Positions 33,747-45,600 of a stretch of DNA of 64,000 bases are shown piece after piece. Where the stretch lies: the NCBI RefSeq assembly GCF_003144115.1, contig NW_020312001.1:586722-650721 (forward strand), in the 5' to 3' direction. Under the pieces are notes generated by a model that saw only the letters and a program-made list of their open reading frames with translations, did not search any database and had not been told where the DNA came from. Position 1 is the stretch's first letter, and every line of letters begins with the position of its first letter. This DNA is from Tilletiopsis washingtonensis (lineage: Eukaryota; Basidiomycota; Exobasidiomycetes; Entylomatales). A program made the translations under genes and the position numbers.

Positions 33747-36700
33747 CTAGGAGGCAGAGGAGCCCTGCTCGGGCGCGGACTCGTCCGTGGCGGTGATGGC
33801 AGCGCGCTGCTGGGACAGCGGCCGCGGCGGCGAGGAGCTGGCGACCATCGAGGCGAACATGCTCTTCATCGTCTGCTCGTCGAAATTGAACTGGCTCGGC
33901 GAGAAGTTGGGCAGCGCGAAGGCGGCGGGATCGCCCATGCTGCTCGACGCGGCGGCGCTGAACGAGTTGAGCAGAGCGTTGAGACCCGGCGAGAGCTCGC
34001 CGCGCTGTGCGGCCGCAGCGGCGGCGCTGAGGGCGGCGGTGGTCTTCTTCGACGGCGTGGCGGGCGCGGCGCCGTTGCTGATCGGGCTGCGCCGAGGCGG
34101 GCTCGACGGCGATGCGGCGGCAGGTGCGGCTGGAGCCGCAGAGGTGACGACGGCGCCCGTCGCAACGCTGGCGGCGACGCCGGTGCTGCCCTCGTGCGTG
34201 AACTGCTGCAGGTGCTGCATGAAGTTGAACGACGGGTGCAGCTCGATGCCGCCGTCGAATGTCTCGAGGCTGATGCCCTGCATGTTGCCGTTGGCGCCGA
34301 GGCCCGAGTTGGCCAGCAGGCCGTACGGGTCGTCGAACATGTCGAAGAGCGACTGCGCGTCCTCGTACTCGCCGTCGGGCGAGAGCGCCTCGGGCGGCGA
34401 GGAGGCCGACGACGTCGATGGCGCGTCCTCGACGGTCGCAGGCAGCGGCCGACGGCCGACACGCTTGACGGCGCTGGCCGCAGCGGCGGGTGTGAGCGAG
34501 TTGACTGGCGTCGGAGCGGCGGCAGGCGTGTTCTTCTGCGAGACGAGCGCCGTCGAGGGCTGAGCGCCGTCAGAAGTGCCAGGCGCATTGCTGACGTGGA
34601 TCACCGGCGGCTGCGGCGTCGGCACTTGCTGCGGCGCCGCGGCCCCTGCTGCCGGCTTGGTGTCGGCGGGCGTGGCCATGTCTGGGCTCTCGCCGAGCGT
34701 CCACGCCTTGACGGGGCTGGGCGTCGGGAAGAACTCCTTCATGCTGGCCGTGCGGCCCCACTCGTCCATCTCGCCGAGGTCGGCCTCGGAGAACATCGGC
34801 GGGCTGCTGGCCGGGCCGAGCGCGTCAGACGTGCGCGCACCGGCGCCGTAGAGCGAGGCACCGGCGGCCGGACGACGGCGGCGCGTCGCGCGACCAAGCG
34901 TAGGCGAGCCACACGGGCCGCCATCGTCCATCTCGGCGTCGTCGAAGCCCTCTGTGCCCATGAAGGGGCCCATATGGCTCGAGCCCGGACCGCCGTGGCC
35001 AGCGCGAGCCTGTCGTGCGGCCTTGCGGTCCTGCGATGGCGAGCGGCCGTGCGTGCGCCGAGACGTCGGCTCGCCAGCGTTGTCGGCCGGCGTGCGTCCG
35101 CCGTCGGTGGGCGTCGCACCGGCGCCGAGCGCGTTGTCCCAGGCGTTGCTGTTCAGGCGAACCTGGTTGAGAGACACGGTGTGCGCGCCGGGCTGCGCTG
35201 CGTCGCTCATGACGCCGCGGGGCAGGCGGCGAGACTTGCGCGAGGGCGACGGGCTGCCCGGGCAGCTGTCGGGGCTCGTGGCATCACTGCTGGCCTTGTT
35301 GGCGCTCGAGGGACCGTCGCTGGACCAGAGGGCAGGGTGCGTGCCCGGCGGCGCGGCCAGCTCGTAGTTGCCGCTGCGCACGCGTCCGCGCGTGAGCGGG
35401 CTCGTGCTGATCATGTTCATGAGGTCGGCGCTGTCGAGTGTCATGTCGTGGCCGCTGCGAGCAGCCTGGTTGTGGTCGCCGCGAGTGGGGCTCGAGTGCG
35501 GCTCGATCTGGTCACTGGCGAAGGGGTTGTACGTCGCACGCGTGCCGTGCGGATTCTTGCGCGGCGAGCGGCGGAGCGGCGTCGGCGGCGGCTGCCCGGC
35601 CATGTTCGACCAGTCGTCGTTGCCCTCGCTGAGGAGCGTCTGCAGCGCTGTGCCGGGGCTGGAGTCGAGCAGGTAGCTCGGTGCGCCGTAGCGGCCGCGC
35701 GGCGTCGGCATCCATGCCTGCGGGCGAGAGAAGCCGGCGGGGCTGCGGTGTTGCTGCTGCAGCGCCCAGCCGTCGGTGACGGCACGAGCAGCGAGCGACG
35801 GACGCACAGGACTCGACTGCGGCACGCTGTGCGCAAACGTCGCCGACATGCTCGTGTTTGGGCTCGAGGCCGTCATGGCACTGCGGTTCGCGCTGCCGTC
35901 GCGCGAGCTGGCCCGCTCCTCGGCCTTGCGGGCGACCGCGAGGCGCTGGCGCTGTGCACTGCGGCCCTTGGCCTCGCCCGTCTTGCAGCCCTTGGGCCGG
36001 CCCGGCGGCAGGCCCTGCGGGTTCTCGAGGATGCTGCGCTTCGTGCGCCACCTGCCGTCGGAGTCCTTGAGGAAGTCCTTGAGGCGCGCCTCCTCGAGCG
36101 TCTCGGCCATCTTGGGCCCGGCGCCGCGCGACGCAGCCGATGCGGCGCCGGCGTTGACGCGCTTGCTGTCCCGCTCGCAGACGTCGGAGAGCGTGCGCGG
36201 CAGGCCAGCCGAGCGCGCCCGCTTGATGCCGAGGCCTTCGGCGGCTTGCTCTGTCTCGCCCTCGTCGCTGTCCTCGCTGAGCTTGGGGCCGTTCTGGGCG
36301 ACTGCAGCGCGCCACGCAGCGCCACGCGGGCCGCCCTGCAGGTCGCCGAGGACGCGCTCCTGCGGCCGGTTCATGCCCGTCTTGGTGAAGTACTTGCCGC
36401 ACGCGTTGCAGGCACGCCACTGCGGCTTGTCCACCGACGCACCGCGCTCCGTCTCGCGGACGTCGCTGCCGTCTTTGTACAGCACGGCATCGAGGCCCTG
36501 CGGCAGGTGGACGAAGCGCCACGAGCGCAGCCCGCGGATGCCGCAGTTGTAGCAGGCGCGCGCCTCGCGCAGAGCCTTCTGCGTGGCCGCCTTGGTCTCG
36601 GCTGCGACGCGTCGCTTCTTGGCTGCGGCGGTCTCGTTGATCGGCGGAGCCTCGGCCTCGGCGGACGTCGCCCTCAGCTCATCCTCGCCGTAGCCCGGTG

Positions 36701-38033
36701 TCATCTGCGTCATTGGCGAGGTGGCAATGACAGAGTCGCGTCGGGAGTTGCGCCGCGAGTCCGCAGAGGCGGGCAGCGGCACGGACGGCATCGCCGGCGT
36801 CAGCTGGCTGAGCACCTCGTTGATGCGTGCGCCTGCGGCGCTCAGCGCGGGCGCGTCCATCGGACTTGCAGCCGAGCGCGTGTCTCCTGCTGCCTGACCC
36901 TGCAGCGCCTGCAGCAGCTGGAGCAGCTGCTGCTGGGTGCTGGCGGCCGTTGCGTCTTGCTGATCCTGAGCGTGCAAGCCACTCCGCTCCTCTGAGGCGC
37001 TCTGCTTCGGCAGCGGAGCGGCAAAGGTGGCGGGAGAGCGATGCGGGCTCTGCTCTCGCCGTTGCGGCGCGTAGCAAGCCGGCGCCTCGGTCTCCTCTGC
37101 CTTGCGCTTACCCAGAGAGGAGGAGGACGTGACGGCGTCGGGTGCCGGCTGTGGGGCCGGCTCGTCGCTCGCGCCGGGGTTGAAGGCGCGGACGAGGTCG
37201 TAGTACTGCTCTCGGCTCTGCTTGACGGCCTCCTTGAGGCGCAGCACGATCTCGAGCTCCTCGTCGTCGTCCTCGTACGTGCCTCTCACCACGCCGGTGA
37301 CCATCGAGTCGCCCTCGCCCGCCTCTGCCAGCGCCCAGGAGAAGAAGCCCTTGCCGACGACGAACGACGGGTTCGACGGCCCGCTCGTGCGGCGCCGGTG
37401 CGACTCGAGCGGGTCCTGTGCGTAGAGCGTGTAGTCTTTTCGGCGGTCAAAGACGAGCTCGGGCCTGTGCTGCGGTCAGCGGACGCGTCGCGCGGCGGGT
37501 GGACGCGTGACTCACGAGGCGATGCAGATGGCGCTCAAACACGTCTTGAGCGTCACGGTGCCGAAGCGCGGCGTGGATGCCGGCGCGTTGCGGCGAGCCG
37601 GCAGCAGCTCGACGGGCAGCTGCCGCCCGAGGTGCGCGACCATGGTGCTGTGCGGCGCCGATTCGAGTGTGTAGAGCACCTTGACTGCGCGAAGGGTCAG
37701 CCGAAGCGCGCCGAGTCATGCCACGTAGGACGCACCATCCATCTCGCGGCGCTCACGCGGCCGCCGCGGCATCGGCGCTGGCGCTGCGTCCGAGAAGGGC
37801 GGCGGCGACGAGGCGGCGTAGCGCGGCGGCAGAGCGGCGCCCTTGCGCGAGCGGCTGGGCGCGGCACGCGAGCGGGCCTGCGGCGGCGGCGAGGACTGGT
37901 GGTAGCGCTCGAGGTGCGCGGGCGAGGCGCGCGACGACGAGGCGTGCGACGGCCCGGCGCGCGACGACGAGGCGTGCGACGGCCCGGCGCGCGACGAGGA
38001 GCCCGAGGCTTCGGCGTGCCATGCCGCGGACAT
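33747..38033 (-). CDS. AMS2: AMS2/SPT21-like GATA-finger regulator
   Basis: Probable nuclear regulator of histone-gene and centromere/cell-cycle transcription. Exons 38033-37736, 37684-37516, 37464-33747; 1394 residues. Exons 2-3 encode an Ams2/Spt21 N-terminal domain: VKVLYTLESAPHSTMV, FGTVTLKTCLSAICIASPEL, FDRRKDYTLYAQDPLES, GKGFFSWALAEAG and ELEIVLRLKEAVKQ. Further on (about residues 455-515) is a GATA-like zinc finger with widely spaced pairs, CYNCGIRG ... WRACNACGKYFTK. The rest is Ser/Pro/Thr-rich with repeated RRSPRKN-type basic motifs (PPTPLRRSPRKNPHG, SPSPSRKSRRLPR) and is probably disordered. The loop between the Cys pairs is far longer than in classical GATA fingers, so DNA binding is inferred. 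Divergent from CHK1. Confidence 0.75.
37931..37998 (-). repeat. 30-bp tandem repeat in AMS2-like exon 1
   Basis: Two perfect 30-bp copies (37931-37960, 37961-37990) and an 8-base third copy encode SRAGPSHASS repeats near the N-terminus. A small, in-frame candidate for length variation. Confidence 0.9.
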
Positions 38034-38488
38034 GGCGGCGGGTGAGAAGGGCGCGAGAAGATCGGTCAACGAGGCGGTGCGAAGCGGGCGGGTGGTAGGT
38101 GGGCGTGTGGATGTGCGATGTGGTGGAGCGTGAGAGGCAGTCGTGGCAGGGTCGCAGCAGGGATCAGCTGGTGGGTGTGGGAAGGCAAGCGTGGCGCCCG
38201 GCACCGATCGACGGGTGCGGCCAGGCACGGCGGACGCAGCAGCGGGCGGCAGCCACGGCCAGAGCCGGCGCGCGCGCTCACGCGCCCATCTACGCGTAGC
38301 CCGGCGCGCCGGCACGCGTCGCGCGTCTGCCGCCGTGCTGCTCCCACGCCGTGGCGTCGGTGTTGGTCCGCTGCTCCTCCACTCTCGCCGCGGCGGCGGC
38401 GCGGCGCCTCTCTCTTCCTCTCTCTCTCTTCCTCACACCATCACACAGCGACACACCCCTGCGCTGCCAGCGCCACACCTCGCGCACC
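38034..38488. promoter_or_regulatory. AMS2-like/CHK1 divergent promoter region
   Basis: 455 bases shared by the two divergent genes. Pyrimidine-rich with CTCTCTCT runs on the plus strand near 38405-38440 (upstream of CHK1). No MCB or similar motif (ACGCGT) was noticed. Frame-open ORFs here are GC artefacts. Confidence 0.5.
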
Positions 38489-40863
38489 ATGCCTGCGCCC
38501 ACATCCTCTACTGGGCAGCACTACCCTCTCATCGAGGGCTACTCACTCGTGCATCCCATCGGCGGCGGCGGTGCGTGCCGCGCGTGGCCACCGCTCTCCG
38601 CGCCCTGCTCACGCAGCCTGGCGCTCCTCTGCCCGCAGGCTTCTCCAAGGTCTTCCGCGCCGTCAATTCTGCAGCGCCCGTGCACAAGGTCGCCGCCGTC
38701 AAGGTCGTGTCCTACGCGCGGCCCTCGGCGCACTCCTCGCGCCAGCAGCACCCGCCGGACCGCCGTGCGCTGCAGAAGGAGGTGCAGATCCACGCCGTGC
38801 TCAAGCACGCCAGCGTGCTCGAGTTCATTGCGGTGAAGGAGGTGGGCCTGGGCAAGGACGGGGAGCGGGCCATGGCGCTGGGCAACTATGTGCCGGGCCT
38901 GTACATGGTGCTCGAGTACGCCGAGGGCGGCGACCTCTTCGACAAGATCCGTGAGTAGTAGGAAGCAGGCCGGGCGCTGTGGCGGATGTCAAGCCGCAGC
39001 GTGGTCTGATGGCATATCATGCCGCAGCGCCGGATCAGGGACTCGATGAGGGTCTGGCGCACTTTTACTTCCACCAGCTGCTCTCGGCCTTGGTGAGTCG
39101 GGCTGGACACGTGCAGAGCGGCACGCGGCTCATGTGCGTGGCGCAGGAATACATCCACGGCCAGGGCATTGCACACCGCGACGTCAAGCCAGAGAATCTC
39201 CTGCTCGATGCACAAGGTGCGTCTGCCGGCGGTGAGGCGAGGCGCCGCTCACCCTTGCGATGCAGGCAATCTCAAGCTCGCCGACTTTGGCCTGTGCAGC
39301 GTGTACAAGTACCGCGGGCAGGAGCGCGACCTGCTGGGAGCGTGTGGCAGCCTACCGTACATCGCACCAGAGGTGAGTAGCACGCGCCGCGAGCCACGCT
39401 GGGCCCGCTGACGTGCTGCGCCAGATGAACGGCAAGCCGTACAAGGGCGAGTTTGTCGACGTGTGGAGCACGGGCGCTGTACTGTTCGCCATGCTGGTCG
39501 GCAGTGAGTAGCAGCCGCGATGTGGCCACGCGTAAGCTCACACGTGCTGCAGACACGCCATGGGACGAGCCGACATCGCGCAGCCCGGAGTACAGCGCAT
39601 ACCTCACCGGCGAGCTCTTCAAGTACGAGCCGTGGCCGCGGCTCAGCCCGGACATGCTCTGTGCGTGCCGACCCAGCCACATCGACCACTGCTGCCTCTG
39701 CTGACATCCTCTGCAGCACTGCTGCGCAAGATGATGTGCCCAGACCCGAAGCGGCGCATCAGCATCAAGGGCATCAAGGAGCACCGCTGGTACACAATGT
39801 GAGGCGCGCCTGGCCCTCACGTAAGCCGCAGCTGACATCGGCGCAGGCCCAACTCGCTGCTCGAGAACGGCAAGTGCCGCGACCCAGTCACGCTGGCCGA
39901 GCGGCTGCTGCAGGGCCTCATCGTCTCTGGCGACCTCGACTTTGACCTGCACTCGGACGGCCAGCGCGCACAGGTGCCCGAGACGTGAGTGTGGAGGCGT
40001 GCGTTGAGCGGCCTTGGCTGACACGTCTCGACAGCGTCTCGTTGACGCAGCCCGAGTGGAACGAGCGCTCGGCAGATATGGGCGCGATGGGCGACTGGCG
40101 CGCGCCCATGCCGCCGTCGTCGGCCGTCGCGTCGCTGGGCGGCGAGGCGGTGCAGGCGCGCAGAGCGCGACACGAGGCCATGTCGCAGCAGATCGGCGCG
40201 CGCCGCGCCGCCTTTCCGGGCAGCACGGCCGAGGCGGGTGCGCAGGCCAGTCAGTTCACGCAGGCGATCAACCACTTTGTAAGTTGACGTCGAGGAGCAT
40301 CCTGATCGTCGCTCACCTGCCCTCCTGCCGTGCAGACACAATTCTCGTCACTCGCACCTGCGTCGACGCGCTTCTCGCCGCACCTGACGCGCTTCTTCTG
40401 CGCGGCCGAGCCGGCGCTCGTGGCGCGCCTGCTCGTCGAGCGCCTCGACGCGCTGGCCGTACAGAACAGCATCTCGTCGATGGGCGACGACGAGAGCGAG
40501 CTGCTGGCCGCCGCCGCCGAAGCTGCCGATGACGCCAGCATGGACGGCGACGGCGACACGGACATGGACGGCTCGGCGCCGGCGCCGCAGCCGCTCGCGC
40601 GCAGCAGCAGCGGCAACCTGCCCGCCAGCGCCATTGGCTCGCGCGGCGCACGCATCCGCCTCGGCACGATGGACCGGCGCAAGTGCGTGCTCAAGGGCGA
40701 GATCCGCATCGAGACGCTCGCCGCCGCCGTCAGCGCCGGCCCCAACGCGCCCAAGTGCCTCGTCTTTATGCGCCGCTCCAAGGGCAACCCGCTCGAGTGG
40801 CGCCGCCTCTTCCGCAGCCTCGCCGGCGACGTGCAGCGGCAGATCTCGCAGCGGCTAGGCTGA
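38489..40863 (+). CDS. CHK1: DNA damage checkpoint kinase Chk1
   Basis: Effector Ser/Thr kinase of the DNA damage and replication checkpoint. Eleven exons: 38489-38570, 38639-38950, 39028-39092, 39147-39216, 39266-39372, 39425-39503, 39553-39660, 39717-39798, 39847-39984, 40035-40278, 40336-40863; 604 residues. Kinase: VAAVKVV (Lys49), [26 protein letters not shown] (Asp165), [65 protein letters not shown]. The linker then holds [11 protein letters not shown] and [16 protein letters not shown], and the C-terminal KA1-like part has [23 protein letters not shown] and [18 protein letters not shown], which is the Chk1 arrangement. All exon phases agree. Confidence 0.94.
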
Positions 40864-41024
40864 CAATGTATGCATACAAGTGGAGAGCGTCAGGAGGCAA
40901 GAGGCAGGAGGTAGAAGGCGTAGGGCGGGTCGCGCAAGGCAGGAGGCGTGAGGCGAGGCGTGAGGCAGACGGCTATGGCAGACGGTGCGAGATGCTGCTT
41001 GAGGGTGCTGATGGAGACGAGCGC

Positions 41025-41743
41025 TCACGTGCCCTTGACTCCGGCGATGAAGCCCGGGCGAGCTGTCGCGCGGATGTGGTCCTCGACGCCGAAGATCATC
41101 GCCAGGTAGGCGTGGTCGGCGTCCAGGCTCGCACAGCTGTCGGAGAAGCCAGCATCGTAGGCCGCACGGAAGCGTGCCTCCATCTCGCTCTGGAGGCGCT
41201 CGGCCGTCTCGTCGAGCGTCTGACGCCTTGTCAGCATGCGCATGAGTGCTGCAGCGTTCCAGTAGCAACTCACGTCCTCGTTGGCGCCGAAACCCTCCAG
41301 GAGATACTTGGCCGACCTCTTGCCGACGAACGCCTTCTTCACGGCAGCGGCGTATGCCGCTTCGGCTGTTGCATGGCTTCAGGCACGCAAATTCGCAGGC
41401 ACCGCTACAACTCACCGGCTGCGGCGTCAGTGTTCTTCGTCTCTGCGGTGCGCTGCACGTTCACGGAGCTCTGGTCGCCTGTTTGATGGCATGAGTCAGG
41501 GGATCTGAGGGCGAGGCTCTATGGAATGCGCCTGCAGTGTTGCAGCCCGATCCGGCCGACACGTCCACGCCCACCGCACGCTCGACGGCTGCGGCAGGCA
41601 GCTCGCGCTCGGCACAAAGGAATGCACTCACCTGCGCTGGTCGACGCATGCAGCGGCTGCCCGGCACCAGGCACCGTCGCAGCCTGGGCAGCGCCGTGCA
41701 CCTGTGCCTCGTCGATGTGGATCTTGATGGTGATGGTGGGCAT
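41025..41743 (-). CDS. Unknown 153-aa protein
   Basis: Not recognised. Exons 41743-41632, 41478-41416, 41365-41274, 41219-41025; 153 residues. It begins PTITIKIHIDEAQVH, then a Thr/Ser/Ala-rich stretch, then a helical region (AYAAAVKKAFVGKRSAKYLLEGFG, LDETAERLQSEMEARFRAAYDAGF). The C-terminal part (DHAYLAMIFGVEDHIRATARPG) seems conserved in style. The 153-nt first intron could hide a 9-nt cassette exon (41588-41580), which would keep frame. No signal peptide or membrane segment. Convergent with CHK1 (161-base gap). Confidence 0.55.
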
Positions 41744-42618
41744 GCTGAGGTGAAGCTGGTGTGTTGGAGGAGAACGGAGTGCCGTCGACGCGCGTGGGGA
41801 TTGTGTGAAGGCCGTGTGGGGGGTAGTATGGTGGCGGTGGTGGTGAGAGCAGAGGATAAGAGAGCAGCACGACGAGCATGCGACTCGAAGGCCTCGGCCG
41901 TGGCGCACCGCTCCAGCAGGCGCCTCCACCACGCGCAGCGGGCACGCTGACACACCTCGCGAGGTCGACATGCATCCTGGCATGGCTGTCATCATCCAGG
42001 TGGCATGCGTATGCTAGCGGTAGAGGACCACACGCCTTTGCATCGCCGTTGTCCGAGGCAGCGGCCTGCGGTGTCCCGGCTGACGGCTTGACCCCTGAGT
42101 GGAGCAGCAGACACGGCGGCGGCGCAGCGACTCCCTCGCTGCGTGCCGAGCGCTCGCCATGGTGTGTTGCCTCCTGCTTGGCCTGCGAGCGCTTCGCTGC
42201 ATGCTGCGACGCAGACGGCGGCGGCTCCGGTGCCGTCGAAGCACAGCGATGGGCTCAGCGCAGCGAAGTGCCCGCTCTTGCTCCTTCTGTCGCCTCTGCC
42301 GGGACGCGGGCGGCGGCTCTCAGACCGCAGCGCCGCGCCGGTCGCACCCCGCAAGGCAACGCAGGCCGGCGGCCGATCATGTGCGTCGCGCGCCGTGAGT
42401 CGGCGCAGCGAGAGCAAGAAGAGGCCGGCCTAGCGCGCGGATTTGGGGCTTCGCAGGACGGGTGGCACGCGCGTGATGAGCCCTCGAGGCGCAGCGCTGC
42501 TGTCAGCATCGTCTCCACCCCCATCTCCCTCTCCCCACCCCGTTCTCCACTGCCCTTCACACGCACAACACACATCTCACACACCCACCAGCCGCGCGCG
42601 AGTGCCGCGTCACGCACC
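41744..42618. promoter_or_regulatory. Divergent promoter region, 153-aa gene / F-box gene
   Basis: 875 bases. The last 100 before the F-box ATG (42510-42610) are CA/CT-rich. The open frame 41878-42996 plus includes exon 1 of the F-box gene but its upstream part looks noncoding. No RNA gene signature seen. Confidence 0.45.
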
Positions 42619-45600
42619 ATGGCCGACGCAGCCGAGAGCGCTGCCGAGGCGCGCTCGCCGCCTCGCGACGACGAGGCGATGCGCAGCCGCGCAGCCAGCC
42701 CGGCGCAGTGGCACAGCTTCGCGCTCGAGCCGACGTTCCTCGGCATGCCCATCGATGTGATGCTGCAGGTGAGTGTCTCCGGCCTGACTGGACAGTCCGC
42801 GTCCTCACACAGCTGCACCACCAGGTGTGGCTGCACCTCGACGACGTCGCAGCGCTCACGCGCGTCAATCGTCGTCTCCACGAGCTGGCGAGCGACCGTC
42901 ATTTCCAGGCGCAGTTCTTTCTGCACCGCTACCAGCCGTGGTCTGCCATCTTCCACGCGATCGGACGCCCTAGGCTCTTCCACGCCGAGCTCCTAGACCG
43001 CCTGCTCCTGTCGGGCGCCGTGCTGTCGCGAGCCCTCGTCCAGTCCTTGGTCTTCACGTTCAGTGCCTCGGTGAGCCTCACTTGACCGCTTCGATGCGCA
43101 GCACTAGCTCAGTCTGGTTCAAGGGCTGCTGTCATATGGACCAACCGGGCGACTGGGGCAAGAAGATCACCTTCCAGGCCTATTCGGCAGTCGTGAAGGC
43201 TGGTGCAGACAAGTACGGCAACATTCGTCAGTGCAGGCCTCACAGTGCGACGCGTTGCATGCGTGCTACGGCTGATTACCTTGCAGCCCTCGTGCCCAAC
43301 AAGCTCGACCAGCGTATCTTCAGGGAGTGGCTCTCAGGGCCGGTAAAGACGGCACCCAGCGCGGTGCGCGAGCTGTTCGAGTCCTACGACGTGCGTGAGG
43401 TACTGCAGCGCGCCATCTAGGCCGAGCGCTGACCGGCATCGAGCGAAGTTTATGCCTCTGCCACTGCACACCTATGTAGCCCGCGCTCCGTACGATCCGA
43501 CCAAGCCGAAGCAGCTTCTGGCAGCAGCGCTGTGCAAAGACCGCACTCTGGCGCCTCTTGCGCGCGCAAATGGCTATCAACCGAATCACCGCGATGCAGT
43601 GCGTCTCGCACTTCAGTGCGGTGCCGCGATGCACTCACGTCTGTTCTCCCTAGCTCGCTATCACGCGCCGCATCTTCCAGTCAGGTGTCATGCCCGAGAT
43701 CATGGTCAAGAAAATCGAGGAGCTGGATAGCGATGGCGTCGGCTGGGTCACGCGTACTGTCGCAAGCAACGTTCTGCTTGGGCTGCGCCACATTGATCGT
43801 GCTCCTATCGACTCAGACGATAAATCCGGACCCGGTCCAGCCCTCGCAGCGCTCCGCCGGCAGCAGCAGGACGCCTATACTGCCCTGCAGAAGCTAGAGC
43901 AGAATGGGTCTCTCAGAGCGAGTAACTCGGCTTCATCACCCTTCCGGCAGAGACTGACCGTCGTCTCCGCCTCAGTTCTCTCTGCGCGGAGTCGTCATCG
44001 AGCTGCTGCAGCTCCTGAGCGCCAATCCCAGCAGGGCGACACGTGAGCTTCTCCTCGACCGTGCTGCGGCACCAACGCGCTCATATACCTTCTGGCAGTA
44101 CCTCCACTGCTGAAGGCACTTTCCAAGGACTTCCCGAACGTGAAATTGGCTCGCAGCTCTTCGTTCTTACAATCTGCTGACGCACGTCTATGCCCGATCA
44201 GCTGCCGTTCAGCTCGGCGTGCGTAACTGTCGCGTCGCCCCTTGTGCCATGGCTCTGACGTGTAATTCTGCTCAGCCTCGTACCTGCGGTGTTCCGCACC
44301 GCAGAAGAGGACGATCTCAGCATCACGGAGATTCATCAGCGCATCAAAGAATGCGAAGGTGCTTCGCCTCTCTTGGATGGGCCTTCGTGTGGCATGCTGA
44401 CAAGCCACCTCAGTGTCGGCGGCGGATCTGATGACAGTCGCCGTCTGCAATGCCACGTTGACAGTCAGGTGCATCCTCTACGGCCGCAAGTTCGTGCCGG
44501 ATTTCGATCTACAGGCATTCGTGGACGAGCTGGTGGAAAGTCTCGTGCATCAGCCATATCGGGGCGCCATGCTTGGGTAGGCTTTCCGTACTCTGGCCCG
44601 CTAAGCATCGCTGATTGCCATGCGCAGGAGCCTGCTGCACCTGGAGGCCCAGATCGATGACATTGAAGTTCTCGATGCCCGTACGCCACTCTCGCTTGCA
44701 GTGATGCGGCTCGACTTTGACGTGGCCGCTTTGCCTTCGCGGTCACTCAACGTGTCCCAGTACGAGGCGCTCGTCGCATGGCCCACCTCCGTACGGTCCC
44801 CTCTCGCCTTCGACTGGCGGGCCCCCTTACGGGAAACGCCGATGTCGGGCGATGTGCAGCCCAGGGCGGTCTCGGGCTTCACCATCTTCGGATGCGACGA
44901 TGAGGACGCAGCCACGGCCATCATCACAAAAGCTCTGGGCTCTGATGAAGCCGAGGCAGAGCCAGTCGCACGCAGCTTTGGTATCGCAGAGATTGACCAG
45001 ACGGGAGTAAGTGTTAGCGAAATGTACGAAGTCCAGGGCTGACAGTGAGACCAGCTTGGGCAGGTCGAACTTCGCAGTCTCGCGGAGATCGTCGACGAAG
45101 AAGACGATGTGCAATTCGTTAATGCGCGGACAGAGCGAGTCTCGGCCAAGATGCGTGCCAACAATGTCTTCGGCATCATTCCTGAGCTTGCGGTTAGTGA
45201 GAGTCACGATCCGGGCCAAGCCTGCCGCTGTGGAGCGGAGGCAGCGACGCGCGATGCCCCGTCCCCGGATACACCCGTGCTAACGCGTCGGCCCGAACAG
45301 ACTCCGCTCGCATGCGAGATCATTTGGGGTGAGACGACAGCAGGAGCTGGGCTTGCACTTCACTCACAGCGAGGAAACATGCACAGCTTTGGGCCCCTCA
45401 TCCGCCGCCGCGAACGTCGTGATGAAACATGCGGTCTTGAATCAAAACAAGGCCCTCGTCGCGGACCTGATCGAGGAAAACGTGCCGGTCTCCGGCGAGC
45501 TTCTCCACCTCATCGCCAGGGTGCGCTGAACTGTCGCCGCCTGATGATCTATTGCTCACGCCTGCCGAGCAGCTTAACCTCGCAGTCCCGCAGGCACTCT

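Noticed and set aside
34194-36995. 933-residue plus-strand open frame
   Set aside because: It lies exactly opposite the AMS2-like exon, is Arg/Ala/Leu-rich and has no domain; it is the antisense shadow of a GC-rich coding exon with GC-ending codons.
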